Assembly: GCA_905221615.1 (NCBI GenBank)
Contig: CAJNDT010006015.1
Span: 353,922 to 417,921, forward strand
Source: Symbiodinium sp. CCMP2592
Taxonomy: Eukaryota; Sar; Dinophyceae; Suessiales; Symbiodiniaceae
DNA: 64,000 nucleotides
Direction: 5' to 3'
Part shown: positions 9,486-21,063 of the stretch, one piece after another
How positions within the stretch are numbered: position 1 is the stretch's first letter
How the letters are laid out: each line of letters starts with the position of its first letter
The notes under the pieces: generated by a model
What the model saw: the letters and a program-made list of their open reading frames with translations, nothing else
The model's database searches: none
Told to the model about the DNA's origin: nothing
Translations under genes and position numbers: made by a program

Positions 9486-12260
9486 GCTTACTTCCAACCT
9501 TCCAAGTTGAGAGTCAACTCCACCGGAGTGTACATCCTCGTTTTCTCGAACTGCGGCGACTTTTATCATGGCGAGGCTTGGCAGACTCCCCGTCAGGTGT
9601 ATTTGCAGATAGCGTCAGAAATCTCAAGACTGAAGCATGGCGGAAGGTCAGTGGTAGTGTCATCGCGAAGAATTCCTACGGCTTTCTGCCTGGAAATGAG
9701 TGCCCGTGGTGCAGTAGCAGCAGTAGCAAGGATTCATAGAAGTCCTTGTTGTGCTGCTGCGTGCTACTGCGAGGTACTACAAGATGCCATTCTACGGATG
9801 GCTCTCGATAGCGCCGTGGCTAAATCCACTGCTTGTGATTCTTTTGATGCATTCGGCTTCCTGACTCCGGAACCGTGGAGCAATTTTCCAGTGCAGCTGG
9901 ATAGACCAGCGCTAGCTCAAGTTCGTGCAGCCAGTGGGCAAACATGACTTCATTTGCGAAAGAAGAACAACCCAAAGCCTGCACGGGTCAACTTCGACGT
10001 TTCTAGCTGGCATCATTCAGCTTTGATTGGGCACTTAGTGAAGGAAGTGATATGCGGCAGCTGCTGCTATGATTTGCTCTGCTTCTTCCCGAGGCGTACT
10101 GCGCACTGGCAAGCGTTTGGATGTGCCTGTCGTTGCGCTACTGGCGGGAGTTGTTCCACATCCAGCTGAAGCCTCAAGACAGAGGGCTCAGGTTTTATCA
10201 GACTTGAGTGCTGAGCCGTGCTTTGAGGTACTGCATCGCAGCGGTCATCCTGCTTGGCCTGGTGCGCCCCGGAACGCTCTAGAGAGTATTCTTCACATCT
10301 CGCTTTGGCAGGTCGAAGCCTTCCTCCAGTGGAGATTCTTCATGGACTGGAATGAGTCGGGACTCCGTGGCAGGCCTTGGGCTTCTGCAGATCACGCAAC
10401 TAACTCAACTGTTTCAATTTCTGCGGGCTTGAAGATTCTTGTTCGTCCTGGCCATTCTGGCAACGGTCGTGAAGTCGCAGACCCAGCGTGGGACAGTCAC
10501 AAGTTTGTCAGTCCTCCGCGTCACCCCCTTTCTGGCTCGCTCGCCATCCCGGAAGGTCAATCTTCTCCTACATGCTCGTTCTTGTTGCATCCTTGGGTTG
10601 GGGCGTGACACGCCCCTATCTGGATCAGCCGACCATCCTCAAGGCCTGGGGTGGTCAAGAGTTCAGAGTGTTTCAGCGATAAAATACACATACACTTCCG
10701 ACAAATTATTAGCATTCCAATTTCCTGCACGAGCACAGGTTGTTTCAGCCGTTTGAACAAGCCATGTTGGCCATGTTGCATTCAAGACGTCCGTCATTGA
10801 TGGAAGCTGCGGTTGGGCAGTTTCGAGAAGAACGTGTAATATTCTCCCATGAGCTTGTGAATGAAAAAGCAAATTCAGAGAGGTCAAGAAGCTCGGGAAT
10901 CCGAGAAGTCGATTCACTCAGATTTTGGAGAGCCGGCCACGAGGTTCAGGGACTCTCGTTCCTGTACATCGTTCTGGACTTTGTCCGTGAATCAGCGCTG
11001 TCTTTCAGGACACTGCTTAACTGCAGGTGTGACTTTCGGTGCTTCTGAATGCACGCCCGGCAGGAACAGCCATTCACTTTCGATAGCTTTCGTGATGCTG
11101 TGCTTGCTGCCAGCGGTTGCCTCAAAACAAGCCGGCACATGTCAGCACCAGTGTCGCGTGAGATCCGAGGTTGCGTTGCTTAATGGCCCAATCCTCAGTA
11201 CACCACAGAGAGTTTTCGGCTCCCAACTGAGCATCGAGGCATAATATTCTACTGGATTTTCACAGCGCTGCCGAAGTCTTACACTTGTGTGTGGAAGCGG
11301 AAAGCGCCTTTTTTGCTGGGTTTCGGATACGAGGTCTTCTCTCATTGAGATCCTTGCAGAGCGCAAGCAGGTAGAGAAGTGCGCCGCCTGGTACAGCCCA
11401 AACGCGAATGCACGAGAGAGCACGAGAGCTTCAGTTCTGGATGAAGAGGCTGATACTCTTCCAGCGTCTGCGGCTCTGCTGCACTGGCCCTGCCTTATCT
11501 CCGGCTTGCATACTATGCTATTCTGGAGCATACTATTATACTACATTATATTATATATATTATAGCTACCCATACCTACTAGACTTCCGTAAACCGTTGA
11601 AGAGCAATGTCAGCTGCAGGTGGAAGATCTTGGTGGCAGCGTTGAGCTTGGCCTCTTTGAGCTTGCCGCCGACCCAGAGCGTGTGCACACGCACACGCGC
11701 GCACGCGCAGAACTCGCTCGCTCGCTCTCTCCCTCTCTCCCTCTCCCTCTTCCAGCCTCCCTTTCTTTAGTATCTCGGTGAGGTATGGTCAGTTCGTGTT
11801 TGCACATCTTAGGCTCTACCAGCTCTTCGATTTATCCCGCAGCATCAGCCAGAGATGGCACTATCAGTGGTTCTTTGCAGATGGAGTTTCCCACATCCTT
11901 TTCTGCATGGTGCGCCTTTCATGGTAGAATTTGTGGGTCTGGCTGCGGCTTCTATGCGATGTACAGGTCACTGAGACGATTCTGCAAGCGTGTACGTCGT
12001 GACAGGTACTTGCGGCTATCATGTTCCTCTGGGCGCCACATACAAACAGCCAGAGGTATGCCTACAAACAGGCATCTGTAGTCTTTGAATTGAGTTGAGA
12101 CTTGAGTGTTTTCTCTGCTAAGGGAGATCTAGAGCGCCAGGTCGATGATCAAGAGGGCGAGACCTCGAAGATCACCGAAGGGAAAGACGTTTGGGCAGAC
12201 GAGGCTATGATCCAAGGTCAATGTGCGATTTTGGAGGATGGTGTGAAATCTATCGGGTTG
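9486..12260 (+). CDS. Seven-transmembrane protein of the GPR107/lung-7TM (GOST) type, multi-exon
   Basis: Blocks typical of the family appear in order, each as a short plus-strand segment: LRVNSTGVYILVFSNCGD (9501-9557), VSGSVIAKNSYGFLPGNE (9647-9700), YYKMPFYGWLSI (about 9775-9810), YCALASVWMCLSLRYWRELF (10097-10157), YCIAAVILLGL (about 10229-10263), VEAFLQWRFFMDWNESGLRG (10311-10371), FLFVLAILATVVK (10433-10474), SYMLVLVASLGWGVTRPYLD (10566-10626), SFLYIVLDFVRESALSF (10956-11007), HSLSIAFVMLCLLPA (11070-11115), GIIFYWIFTALPK (about 11240-11280), EILAERKQVEK (about 11348-11380), WKILVAALSLASL (about 11622-11660), YQWFFADGVSHILF (11860-11902), and FLWAPHTNSQRYAYKQAS (12024-12078). An acidic tail follows at about 12123-12250. 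Several blocks start right after cag or aag acceptors. Known relatives sit in Golgi and plasma membranes and act in trafficking. The luminal N-terminus upstream of 9486 was not identified. Identity is strong; boundaries are approximate. Confidence 0.8.
11679..11753. repeat. 31-bp alternating purine-pyrimidine run next to a pyrimidine tract
   Basis: Positions 11679-11709 alternate purine and pyrimidine without interruption (GTGTGCACACGCACACGCGC and on), the pattern that favours Z-DNA. After (CTCG)n, positions 11725-11753 are pure pyrimidine (CTCTCTCCC type), able to form triplex DNA. The block lies between two exons of the 7TM gene, so it is intronic. Confidence 0.75.
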
Positions 12261-13340
12261 GGAAGTTAGAGCCAGAAGCATGCACCGGCGACGGCCGCAC
12301 ATTCTATGGTCTCGGACGATCGGAATTTCCAAAAAACGGCTATGCAAGAAGGAAGAGAGGAAAAAGAACGACATGTTACCAGTTCAGCTCACATTCGGAT
12401 GGACAATGTTCAGTAGCTGTCGGAGATTTCTGTCGAGACTATCCGGACTATGCGGGGATGCCTGCAAGCCACACCGGTGTAGTGAATCCTGAGATACTTG
12501 TACCAGGCAACACTGGCGCTTATCAGTAAGCATGCGAAAAAGCGAGGGACACTGCGCTTCGGGGCTGGGAGTTGCAAAAAGGCCTGGACATGATAGACAA
12601 TGTGAACCTACTGAGGACAAAGCTGGCGTGTGTGCCGCTTGTATGCTGCTTCAGGAACTGCAGGAACCGAAGCCAGGAAAGCAACAAGGCTCAGCAGTCC
12701 AGCAATCCAGTCTAACTCTGTGCTTCTCGATGTGCGATCAACATCCTTCAGGAATGACTAACGCTCATGTCCAAAAATCCCCCCCCATCTCAACTCCGCC
12801 TTGGTCCACAGTGGGACACAAAGTACAAAGGTTGAGTACATCGCGGAAATTGCACTTCCGAGGGCGGCCTCGATGAAGAAGAGGATGACTCCTTCTGGGC
12901 ATCCACACACGGGAAATCGTGACGGTCTCAGCGACAAAGCGGCGGGTCTAATTGACGCTCTGACCTTGGCAGAAGCTTTGAGGTCAAAGGTCAACGCAGA
13001 TATCCTAGGTGGTCCAACGCAGGCGGCCACCGGAGCATGCAGCGCGAAGGTGTTTCTTCCGCCTTGTGGACTGCTTTCATTCGCAGCACCTGCAGGCCAC
13101 CGACGACTAGAGCTGGTTCCTGGGCATGGCGTCTCACTCGACCACTACAACAGTGAAGAGGGAGGCAAGCGAGCATTTCTAATGGAACTACATGGGCATT
13201 GGGCTGATATTTGCCTGCCACTCGATTCTGTCAATTTGCTTGCATGCCTGAAGACTGCACGAACGGAAGACTTAGCAGTGCATCCGATTGGACAGCTGGA
13301 CAGCACTTCGGCCGTCTCGTAGTCAGATGCCTGCACTGTG
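12261..13340 (+). CDS. Candidate multi-exon gene, unidentified
   Basis: Protein-like plus-strand segments occur at about 12528-12640 (helical, reading ARDTALRGWELQKGLDMIDN), about 12870-12915 (GLDEEEDDSFWASTHGK) and about 12940-13020 (LAEALRSKVNADILGG). They lie in different frames, as expected for exons. No known domain is recognised. The segments may also be 3' exons of the 7TM gene, though its tail already looks complete. Confidence 0.35.
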
Positions 13341-13515
13341 GCGGAGCCGTCCGTGGCATCTCAGCGTAGATGCAGGGGGCTGCAATGCCCCGAGTCTTCT
13401 GCTCATAGCAACTTCTGTGTGAACTTACAGCTCAGAGCGGGCGAAAATTACGTTGCTCGCCACCTCACCACGCACCTCTGGGTGCAGGCTGAGAGCGTCT
13501 AATTAGGGTAGATGA

Positions 13516-15476
13516 GTGCTTGCTATGAATTCCATTGGACCCCACAGCTCTGAAGGCCAGGATCAGCCGGCCGACGGCAGTGGCCGCACCGAAGAGCACA
13601 TTGACATGTTGAGCCCAACCCCGACAGCCCCCAAAGCATCCCGCCTACGTTTGTTCTCACTGGCGAGACGCTTCAGCTACCAAACCATCCCAGACATCCA
13701 ACTTCAAGCCCACTCTCACCAACAACCTCACCCGGCCAGCGTTCTTGAAGCGTGCATTTCCTGCGGCCAAGCTTCGTCCCTCGTGTGTCCATGACTGCGG
13801 CCCGGAGTTCTCCAGAGGCAGGTTCTGAAATTATTCGGGACATGTTTGGAACTGCTGAAGGATGGGAGGGGACCTGGGAAGGGAGTTCTCGGAAGTGGCA
13901 TTGATGTTGGCCTGCCAAGATCCCTTGGCTCCGATAGGTTTCTGTGTGCACGACGGAGCTTTGGACGTGTGTGCAACATAGGTGCATCAGTGGATCCGAC
14001 AGGCTTCTGCAGCGGCAGCATGTGCATCCCCCGAGGCTGGCGGACATTTGCTTTCACATGTGCAGCTTGATCAGACTGATCATACTGCAGGAAGACTTGG
14101 AAAGCGTCGAGGAGAATACCGCCCATGGTGACAGAATCAGAATGAATACGTTCGTTGCTTCATGTCCTGTTTCTCTTCAGACTGAATTGGTCGATGGCAG
14201 AGCCATGCAGCAGTCCTGCGAGGATGATGACATCACCGGTGCCGAAGCTCGCCAGAAGCGAAAGCCGCACAGCTGCAAGATGTTTCAAGCGCAAGAGAGA
14301 TTGCGAGCCGCGTCCCCAAATGTCCCGAATTTCTGGAGCGAGGGGGCTAGGCTTTTTGTAAGCAGGCAGCGGCGCGAGGCGCGGGAGGCGGCGAGGCTGC
14401 AGCGTTTGGCACAGAAGGCCACGGCATCCCTTTTGGCCCGAGTCCGATTCAAGCGTTTATTTTTGTGCTTACAGGCTGCGGCTCGCCGCTCTGGACCCTC
14501 TTCAGAGGAGCTACGAGCAGTGGCCACAGACGCATCGCATGCTTTTCCCCGTTGCTGTGGCACTGAGCAACGCTTTTGCAATGCTTTTGCACAGGCACAG
14601 AAAATCGCCGAGAAGGCGGCAGCTCGACGAGCCAAGGCCAGGCCTTGTCGACAGAGGCCAAAGCAGAGTGCCCTGAGTCGAATCCTTGGATTCAGGCCAA
14701 GGGTGCAAAGGCACCAGAACCGAGCCAGCAAGGCACCGAGGAGACCGAGGAGTCTTTTTTTGTCCCGTTGTCCTTCAGATGATCTTCAGGGTTTAAGGTT
14801 TAGGGGTTTAGGGGTTTGGGTTAGGGTCGACAATGCAGGAGCCAGGCTCCAAGCCGATGGAACAGGGCGAGCCCTTCGGGAGCACATGGCCAGACACACT
14901 TGTCGAAGCTGCAATGTGGTTGAGACTTTTGAGACATGAGCCAACGGCCAGGTCCGCCATGTTTTCTGTTGCTTTGGGCGGAAAAGCCAAGGCCCCTTCC
15001 TGAACAAGAAGTGGCGCCTCCGACTGCCCAAAACGGGCATTCCGCTGCAGCCCTCCCGCACTCCGAATTGTGCCAGCCCGTGTTTGTTTTTCCCAGTGAC
15101 TCGCGAACGGAGCCCAGGTTGAAGGCAAAGAAGGCAAAGATAAGAATCACAAAGAGCCGGCAGCTCGCTTGCATGGTCGCTTCGTAGATTCTGCAGACAT
15201 CGAAAGCTCAAGCGGAGTTCCCGGCAGGTGAACTCAGAGAGCAAGCCGAGCAAGCTGTGTGCCGAAAATCTGGCACCTGAGAGTGAAGCAAACGAGAAGG
15301 AAGAGGATAAGACCGCGGAAAAGGACACAGCAAAACGGAAGAAAGAGGACACGCCCAAGGAGCTAGCCAAGGATGATGACAAAACCGAGCCAAAAGAGGC
15401 AGTAGCCCGAGATGGAACGCCTCACCGAAAGCGCAAGACGCGGGAGGAGGCACTTCGGCTGAAAGTAGAGCCCTAG
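13516..15476 (+). CDS. Candidate multi-exon gene, Lys/Glu-rich low-complexity protein
   Basis: Open segments follow good acceptors: 14091 on (tactgcag, then EDLESVEENTAH), 14180 on (ctcttcag, then TELVDGRAMQQSCEDDD), 14473 on (gcttacag), and the last exon 15228-15476 (ggcag acceptor, then charged sequence with KEEDKTAEKDTAKRKKED, ending in TAG). An upstream segment at 13516-13640 is Pro/Ser-rich. Composition suggests an intrinsically disordered, possibly nuclear protein. No domain is recognised. Telomere-like DNA at 14788-14827 falls between exons. Confidence 0.4.
14788..14827 (+). repeat. Interstitial telomere-like repeat (TTTAGGG-related)
   Basis: Degenerate units GGGTTTAA, GGTTTAG, GGGTTTAG, GGGTTTG, GGTTAGGG follow each other. 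TTTAGGG is the telomere repeat reported in several dinoflagellates. The G runs also meet the pattern for a four-stranded G-quadruplex. The stretch lies between candidate exons, so a repair-inserted or decayed telomeric fragment is plausible. Confidence 0.6.
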
Positions 15477-16217
15477 GCTTATCCTCTGAACTTGTCCGTT
15501 GTCTTTCTGGTTGGGAAGGACACCAAAGAAAGGAAAGAAGGCAAGCCAAGACTCGCTGCATGTTGATTACGCACGGTTTTGGGCAGCCAAGTCTGAGTTA
15601 GCAGACACCATGTCCATGTTCTAAACATGCCCCACCCGCTAGCACCTAAACCATAACAACCTATGCCTCACTCGGGTTCGGAAGCGAAAACCAAATTGAA
15701 AAGAAAGGGTGAGCAAGTGGTCACAGAATACTTATACAGTATACAATAGAAAATACTGAAAACAAATTAAGGCAAAACTGTTATAGAGTTGAGGGCAATA
15801 AGCGGCAGTATTTGCGGCTTGAATTGTTAAAGGTGTAGTAATAAACAAGTTGCATGAAGTTGTGGGCAGTTGTAACACGGCTTATGCTGAAATAGTCAGT
15901 GCGCGTCTCCACAACTTAAGTTGCGAGTTGTCCTACAACTTAGTTCAACGTTCAGACTCCTACAGTTCCGGCTAGAATGCTGTTGTTCGTTCCCCACACG
16001 CAGAATGAATTGTGCGCAGAATATGTAAGTATTCTTTTGAGAATACCACAAAGTTTCGCATGAAATTTGTTAAAACTCTTCGCCAGGTGGACAGGAAGAG
16101 TGAGTGCGCTTGGTTGGGGTTCGCGTTTTAATCACACTTTGTCTGCATGGTTGTTTTTGTTGCAGCACTTTTGGCAAGATTTCTTGAAGGGATGTTTGTG
16201 GAATGTTTTCGGGTAGT
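15477..16217. other. AT-richer spacer, no gene seen
   Basis: Nothing recognisable. Base composition is visibly richer in A and T than the flanks, with frequent stops in all frames. Confidence 0.6.
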
Positions 16218-17560
16218 AGCAGTCATTTGCCGCAATACCACAAGCGTTTACCGCCGATTGGACATGCAGCCCCAAGAGCGCAAGTGAAAGCAGAGGCGCT
16301 GCTAGCGTGGAAGTGGATTGGGACGAAATTCGTGTGAAGAAGCAACCGCTGTGGGAGAAGGCCGTGCAGTTTGCCTCAGCCCATGCATCGGGACTTCTGC
16401 AAACTGCGGTTTGGTCGTTGTTGACTGTGTGGTTTGCATCTCGGCTTCGACCCCGAATGATCATGACTGCAACTGCAAGTGCGGCTGAAGGTCGTCTTCG
16501 GCATGGAAGCAAGTTCGTTCCCCAGAGCCCACGTGAGGAAGCTGTCACTGAGGATTACATCAGCACAAAGATGTCTATGCGCCAACCCATTGGGACTACA
16601 ATTTTGGGAGTCACTGGGTCTCGAGGATTAGGCAAATCAACCATGCTGGAGAAGGCATTCTCCAAGCTCTGGACGAGAGGCTGGTGGAGAGCTAGATGGA
16701 TTCTGCCCATGAAAGCCGATCTGAAACCAGGCGAATCTCTGCAGCCAACGCTTCTCGCCACCGTGCTGCGGCAACCTGACAAGGACAAACCATCGCAGGA
16801 TATTTGGCTGTTGACGACTCTCAAAGAGCTGTGTAAGGCTTGCACATGTGGGCCTGTGGTCATTTACCTGCAACTCACCACCGAAAACTGCGCGGATCAG
16901 TTCAACTACGACGAGCGCGACGCCATCGCTTCCGCAGTGGGGGCTTTTGCAAAGGGTCTCACCTATGATGAAGCGCTTTGCAAGTTCATCGTTGAGGTCA
17001 GCGTGTCCCTCATAGCAGACGAACTCAGTGGGAAGTTGAACATGTCCCGGTTGCTGGTTGTTCAGCCACTGCCCTTCGCTGAGTTCGTGAAGGTGATGAA
17101 GATTGACAAGATGCTGTCAGGACGCTTGGAGCAAGGTGTGGGCAAGGATGCAGGCCAGGTGCAAGACATCCTGAAGTATTACTATCGCTTTGCGGGTGGC
17201 AACTTCCATCAACTTCCGCGACCTCGCCGATCTGCTCGAGAATGTGGCGGTGGGTTTGAAGGGTGCGGCGGCAGTGAAAATCCAGATTGAGCAGTGGTGC
17301 CGGAAGAGAATCAAGCCAATCAGGCGATGCATGGCAACCCCCGATGCGGGCGGAGGACTTCGTAAAGAAGGTGCCGAAGGCAGGGCCGATGGGCAGTGAG
17401 AGTCGAAACTGATTTGGACCTGGAGCTTAAAGCGCGCGAGCCACTGGCAGGTATTATCCGAAGCACGACCAATACCAGCGTCACCCTGAAGCACTGGCAT
17501 TTTGCCTTCAAGATTCTGGGTGAGAGCGAACAGAAAATGAAAGACTATGGTTACATGTAG
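16218..17560 (+). pseudogene. P-loop (STAND-like) NTPase, frameshifted
   Basis: The main open segment, about 16218-17200, has a hydrophobic stretch (LLQTAVWSLLTVWF) near its start and a Walker A motif GSRGLGKS at about 16620-16645. The organisation resembles dinoflagellate STAND/AAA-like proteins. The reading frame breaks at 17201-17217, where aacttccatc is followed by aacttcc: a 10-bp duplication shifts the frame. Without it the protein continues as GGNFRDLADLLENVAVGLKG in the next frame. Two more shifts follow, near the ccccc run at 17338-17342 and near 17398-17402, after which a conserved-looking tail ends DYGYM at the TAG at 17558-17560. No ATG is obvious at the 5' end, so an upstream exon or a truncation is likely. 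Either a decaying gene or consensus errors could explain this; the 10-bp duplication is hard to ascribe to sequencing error. Confidence 0.6.
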
Positions 17561-17992
17561 AGAAAGTCTCACAGTTGGCACCGATGATTGGACAGTTGCA
17601 GCATGTTGCAGCGGCATTTTGCAAACATGCAGTCACTGCTGTAGCCAGAAAAAGACGAGCCGTTGCCGTGAGCTGCTGCGCCTGTTCCATCTTCTTTAAC
17701 CCCCAAAATTCTAGGAGAAAACCATTTCCATTTTCAAGGGTTAAGGGTTTGGGGCTGGAGGGCTGGGGGAAGTCTTTTGGGGTGCGAGCGGTGGGGTTTG
17801 GGTTGGCCTCGGGTGTTGTTCTAGTGGAGTTGTGGTTGGTCATGGGAAAAATGCTGAGAGGTCATAAGCATACAAAATGGAAATGGCATCTGCTAACTGT
17901 TTGAACGTCCGCGCAGGCAGAAGATCGCACAGGCGGCGGCGAGCCGAGGACGTGAGATTTGGAAGACCTGTCTGTGCTTGTATTTCGTTTAG
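17561..17992. other. Spacer with G-quadruplex-like, telomere-like run
   Basis: No gene seen. Positions 17738-17762 read GGG TTAA GGG TTT GGGG CTGGA GGG, which meets the G3+N1-7 quadruplex pattern and resembles telomere repeats. Confidence 0.55.
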
Positions 17993-18124
17993 TTATGTAT
18001 GTATGTATGTAGGATTATGTAGGTCTATACATATGTATGTGTGTGTATGTATGTATGTGTATATGAAGATGTTATGTATATATATATATATGTATGTCTG
18101 TATGTATGTATGTATGTATCCATA

Positions 18125-18162
<38 letters not shown>
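17993..18162. repeat. GTAT / TA compound microsatellite
   Basis: Runs of (GTAT)n alternate with (TA)n, ending in about 16 TA units at 18130-18161. Confidence 0.9.
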
Positions 18163-18163
<1 letters not shown>

Positions 18164-18439
18164 TCGGGACTTAGGATTCGAGCAGTCGTCGTCAATCTAA
18201 GTCAGAGGGGTGTCATTCATTCTTCGCTACCAGCAGTTTGATGAGCGAGCCAAGCAAACCCTTCGGCTGAGACCCATTGTTTTTAGCTAGGGCTAGGGTC
18301 AGCCTTTGAATGACATTTGTTTCAGATATGAAGTTGTCGCCTTGTCCGGTTCAAGATAAGAAAATTGTTTAAGCCACGCAATGCAATGATTCTAGGAGTT
18401 TCGCGAGACACAGGCCCACACGTATTTGAGATGTAGAGG

Positions 18440-19372
18440 ATGCGCACCAAAGACGCTGCAGGCATTGCGATTATGGGGTATAGATGTGATGGGCAGGATC
18501 ACAAGAGGAGGCGCTCCAGCTGCAGTCGAAGAGGACTTTCGAAACCATCATTGACGCATTCTGGGCATTTCTGGGCATTTATTGCCCCTGGCAGTTCCTG
18601 GCAGGACATCGGCGTCATCGTAGAAGACGAGACAGCAGAGATGGCAGCTTGAAGAAGGTGGCGATGCCGATGCTGCACTGGAATAGTTGCCGCATCCACT
18701 CAAAGCATGCCAGGGTGCCGGCACAAAGACGCAGAAAGACGCCAGCAGGTCCGCAGCGTTTGCATCCCGAACCCCGAACCCGCCGCCAGCATCTTCCCTT
18801 CGGGTTGTTCACGTCCCTGACAGTCTTCTTCGCAGATACTTCACTGTCTTTTGCACAAAGACTGACCATTACAGTAGGGTTAGGGACAAAACAAACGAGT
18901 TTACGGGGAGAGTTGACGGCCTCGGTAGGTCACGATCTGCAAAGAAGCCTGCCAGACGGGCTGCAGACTGAGTTTCTCGCGCACGGTCGGCGCAAGTTCA
19001 GGTGCGAAAGCGCCCGTCCTGGTAGCAAAGAAGAGCTGAGGCTAACGCCATCTCCCCGCCAAAGCCCGCGAAAGCTCGTCCTGCCGTTGGAGCACGAGTG
19101 AAGGTGTTGACCGAAAATGAGGACAAAGAAGGCCTCTACTATGACGACGATCGGGTTGCCTGGCACAGCAGAACAGATATAAGGAGGAGCTGAAACAAGC
19201 GTTGTGACAGTGACCAGGAATGCACTAAATGAAGCTCCTGCTGCCAGGTTGGTTCGAAGGGAATGACCGGACGAATTGTCGAGGATGATACCTCTGAGCA
19301 ACCTTTTCGCGTCAAGCTCAAGAACGGCAAGCTTTCATGGTTCAAGGAAGAGTGGCTTGAGGACTCCCCGAA
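18440..19372 (+). CDS. Multi-exon gene with an SH3-like small domain, unidentified
   Basis: The clearest exons share one frame. The first, about 19036-19155, includes ARVKVLTENEDKEGLYYDDD. The second, about 19260-19374, starts GMTGRIVEDDTSEQPFRVK and continues KNGKLSWFKEEWLED to a stop. A GT donor near 19155 and an aag acceptor at 19259 join them in frame. The G-RIVEDD...PF-V...G..SWF-E-WLE pattern looks like a small beta-barrel module seen in dinoflagellate proteins, but I cannot name the family. Earlier segments (about 18462-18540 and 18885-18972, the latter basic) may be upstream exons. Confidence 0.45.
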
Positions 19373-19405
19373 TTAAGATGCAATTTGCAGGCCTGTCGGT
19401 GAGCT

Positions 19406-20219
19406 TTGAGGCAAATTTGCCAACGTGCCTTCGTTCCAATCCTGGTTCGCTTTTGGAAGTATGCATTCAATCGCATTCACATCTCTTGGTCTCTTCTTGA
19501 GGTAAAGAGACTGGTAGACTCCTCTATTGAGACCAACACTTACGACGAAATGGCAATCGTGTCGAAAAGCATTGGAGTACCAAAACAAGGTGGAGGAGAA
19601 GGAGGACTGCCACCACCGCGACGACAACTACGACAACTTATAAGAAACGAAGACGAGTCAAGTCCAAAAGCTGGTAAGTTACTAGCAGGAACAGCAAGGC
19701 ATGCATGTAAGATCAGGATAGTGGCAAGAGGAACAAGCAATGGTGCAAGAGAGCGCCTGCATGGTTTCTAGTCATGCAAAGGAGCTCGACGGTGGGTTCG
19801 CCTCTTATCCGCTGTGCATTCACGTGCAGCCTGCCTGACAGTTGACATTGAAACCGCTCAGATCATCCTCGTCGAGTTCTTCATCTTCTTCCTCGGACTC
19901 GTCTGGTGAATCGGCCGAGGACGTGTCTCGGACACATTTTCTGGAAATTCTGTTCAGCGAAAATCGTGTGAGCGAGTTAGCACAACCTCCCAGGCAGCTG
20001 GCAACACACAAAGCCCAGGTGATGAGGCCGGGACCTCATCCAGCAAGAGCGGCGTTCAAACAATCTAAGCTGCAGAGACTTGCTGCTTTGTTGATTCAAG
20101 CTGTGTCATATCTTATACACAGATCGATTAAGCCATTCCATGACGAAAGCTTCAATGACAAATCAAGCATGAGCATGTGGACAGCACAGACCTGCGCGAC
20201 ACAACAAGATTATCACTAA
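19406..20219 (+). CDS. Candidate exon(s), Ser-rich acidic segment
   Basis: The open segment 19842-20219 starts with a run of 11 serines, then an acidic stretch (SGESAEDVSRTHFLEILF), and continues to a stop at 20219. The opposite strand is also open and acidic here (19820-20011), so the strand is uncertain. A preceding plus-strand segment (19406-19690) is less convincing. Confidence 0.3.
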
Positions 20220-20579
20220 GGCTGTCGCCTTTGCTTGGGAGAGGACTCCCAAGAATCTGCCGGCAGCGGGCCTGGTCAGCCCTGACAAGTTTAGCCTTCT
20301 GCTCGCGAGCCTGGGCCCCCCTGGGCATGTCTGGTGCCAGGCAGCTTATGCCTTGAATGGGGCCGGCGGCGTCTCGCCCCTTGCTGCCGAGGCAGGTCCT
20401 TGCGCTTGCCTCTCCCTTCGGCTCTGGTCAGGGCAACTAGGGCAATGTAGGACGTCGGACGTCTGGGCCCCATGAGGTGGAGACATTCCTCGCAACTGCA
20501 ATGGTGGTCGGGAACCCAGAACCCCCGGACTTTTTGGGACCCGGAGTCCCATTCCATTGACCTGTGATCTGGTTCTCGA

Positions 20580-21063
20580 GCTTTCGCACATTTGGGAGTT
20601 GGCAAGGATGGGCAAGCTGCTCAACGCTTGCGATGCATGCCTGCCCACCAGCAGCGAATGGTCATGGAGTCCTCGCCCCGATGTTCCGCTCCGAGTGTCC
20701 CAGAAATCTGGGCTGTCATCGTTTGCGCAACTGAGTCGCGGACCAATTGCTGGGAGCAGAGCACCTGAAGGGGCGTCGGCCTCAAGGCCTAGAAGAAACC
20801 CTTCAGCTCTGTGTTTCAGCTGGCTGCAGGTGCTGGTTGCTCGCATCCGCGATGCCGAGCTGGGGCGTGCCGGACCAGGACTCGGACACGCCCCCAACAG
20901 GCTTTCGGATTTGTGGATGGTGTTTCGGGTTTCAGCTCTTAGCTCTTGGCAGGAGCCATGGGTGCCATTCCAATGAACGGCGGCCCACCCTCCTCCAATC
21001 CCGAGATCGAGAAGTTCATAAACAAGCAGGGGCCTGAGCCAAGGAAGCCTTCTTTGGACTGAG
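20580..21063 (+). CDS. Candidate multi-exon gene, unidentified
   Basis: Short plus-strand segments in different frames look like protein: about 20745-20815 (LKGRRPQGLEETLQLCVSAG), about 20850-20905 (SWGVPDQDSDTPPTGF) and 20956-21063 (MGAIPMNGGP then NPEIEKFINKQGPEPR, ending in TGA). The NPxIEKFI-type segment recalls a short helical module common in dinoflagellate proteins. The long minus-strand open frame over the same interval is Ser/Pro/Arg-rich and looks like a shadow. Confidence 0.35.

Noticed and set aside
12810-12850. Possible Copia-type RNase H remnant (VEYIAE)
   Set aside because: A six-residue resemblance only, without reverse transcriptase or integrase motifs nearby.
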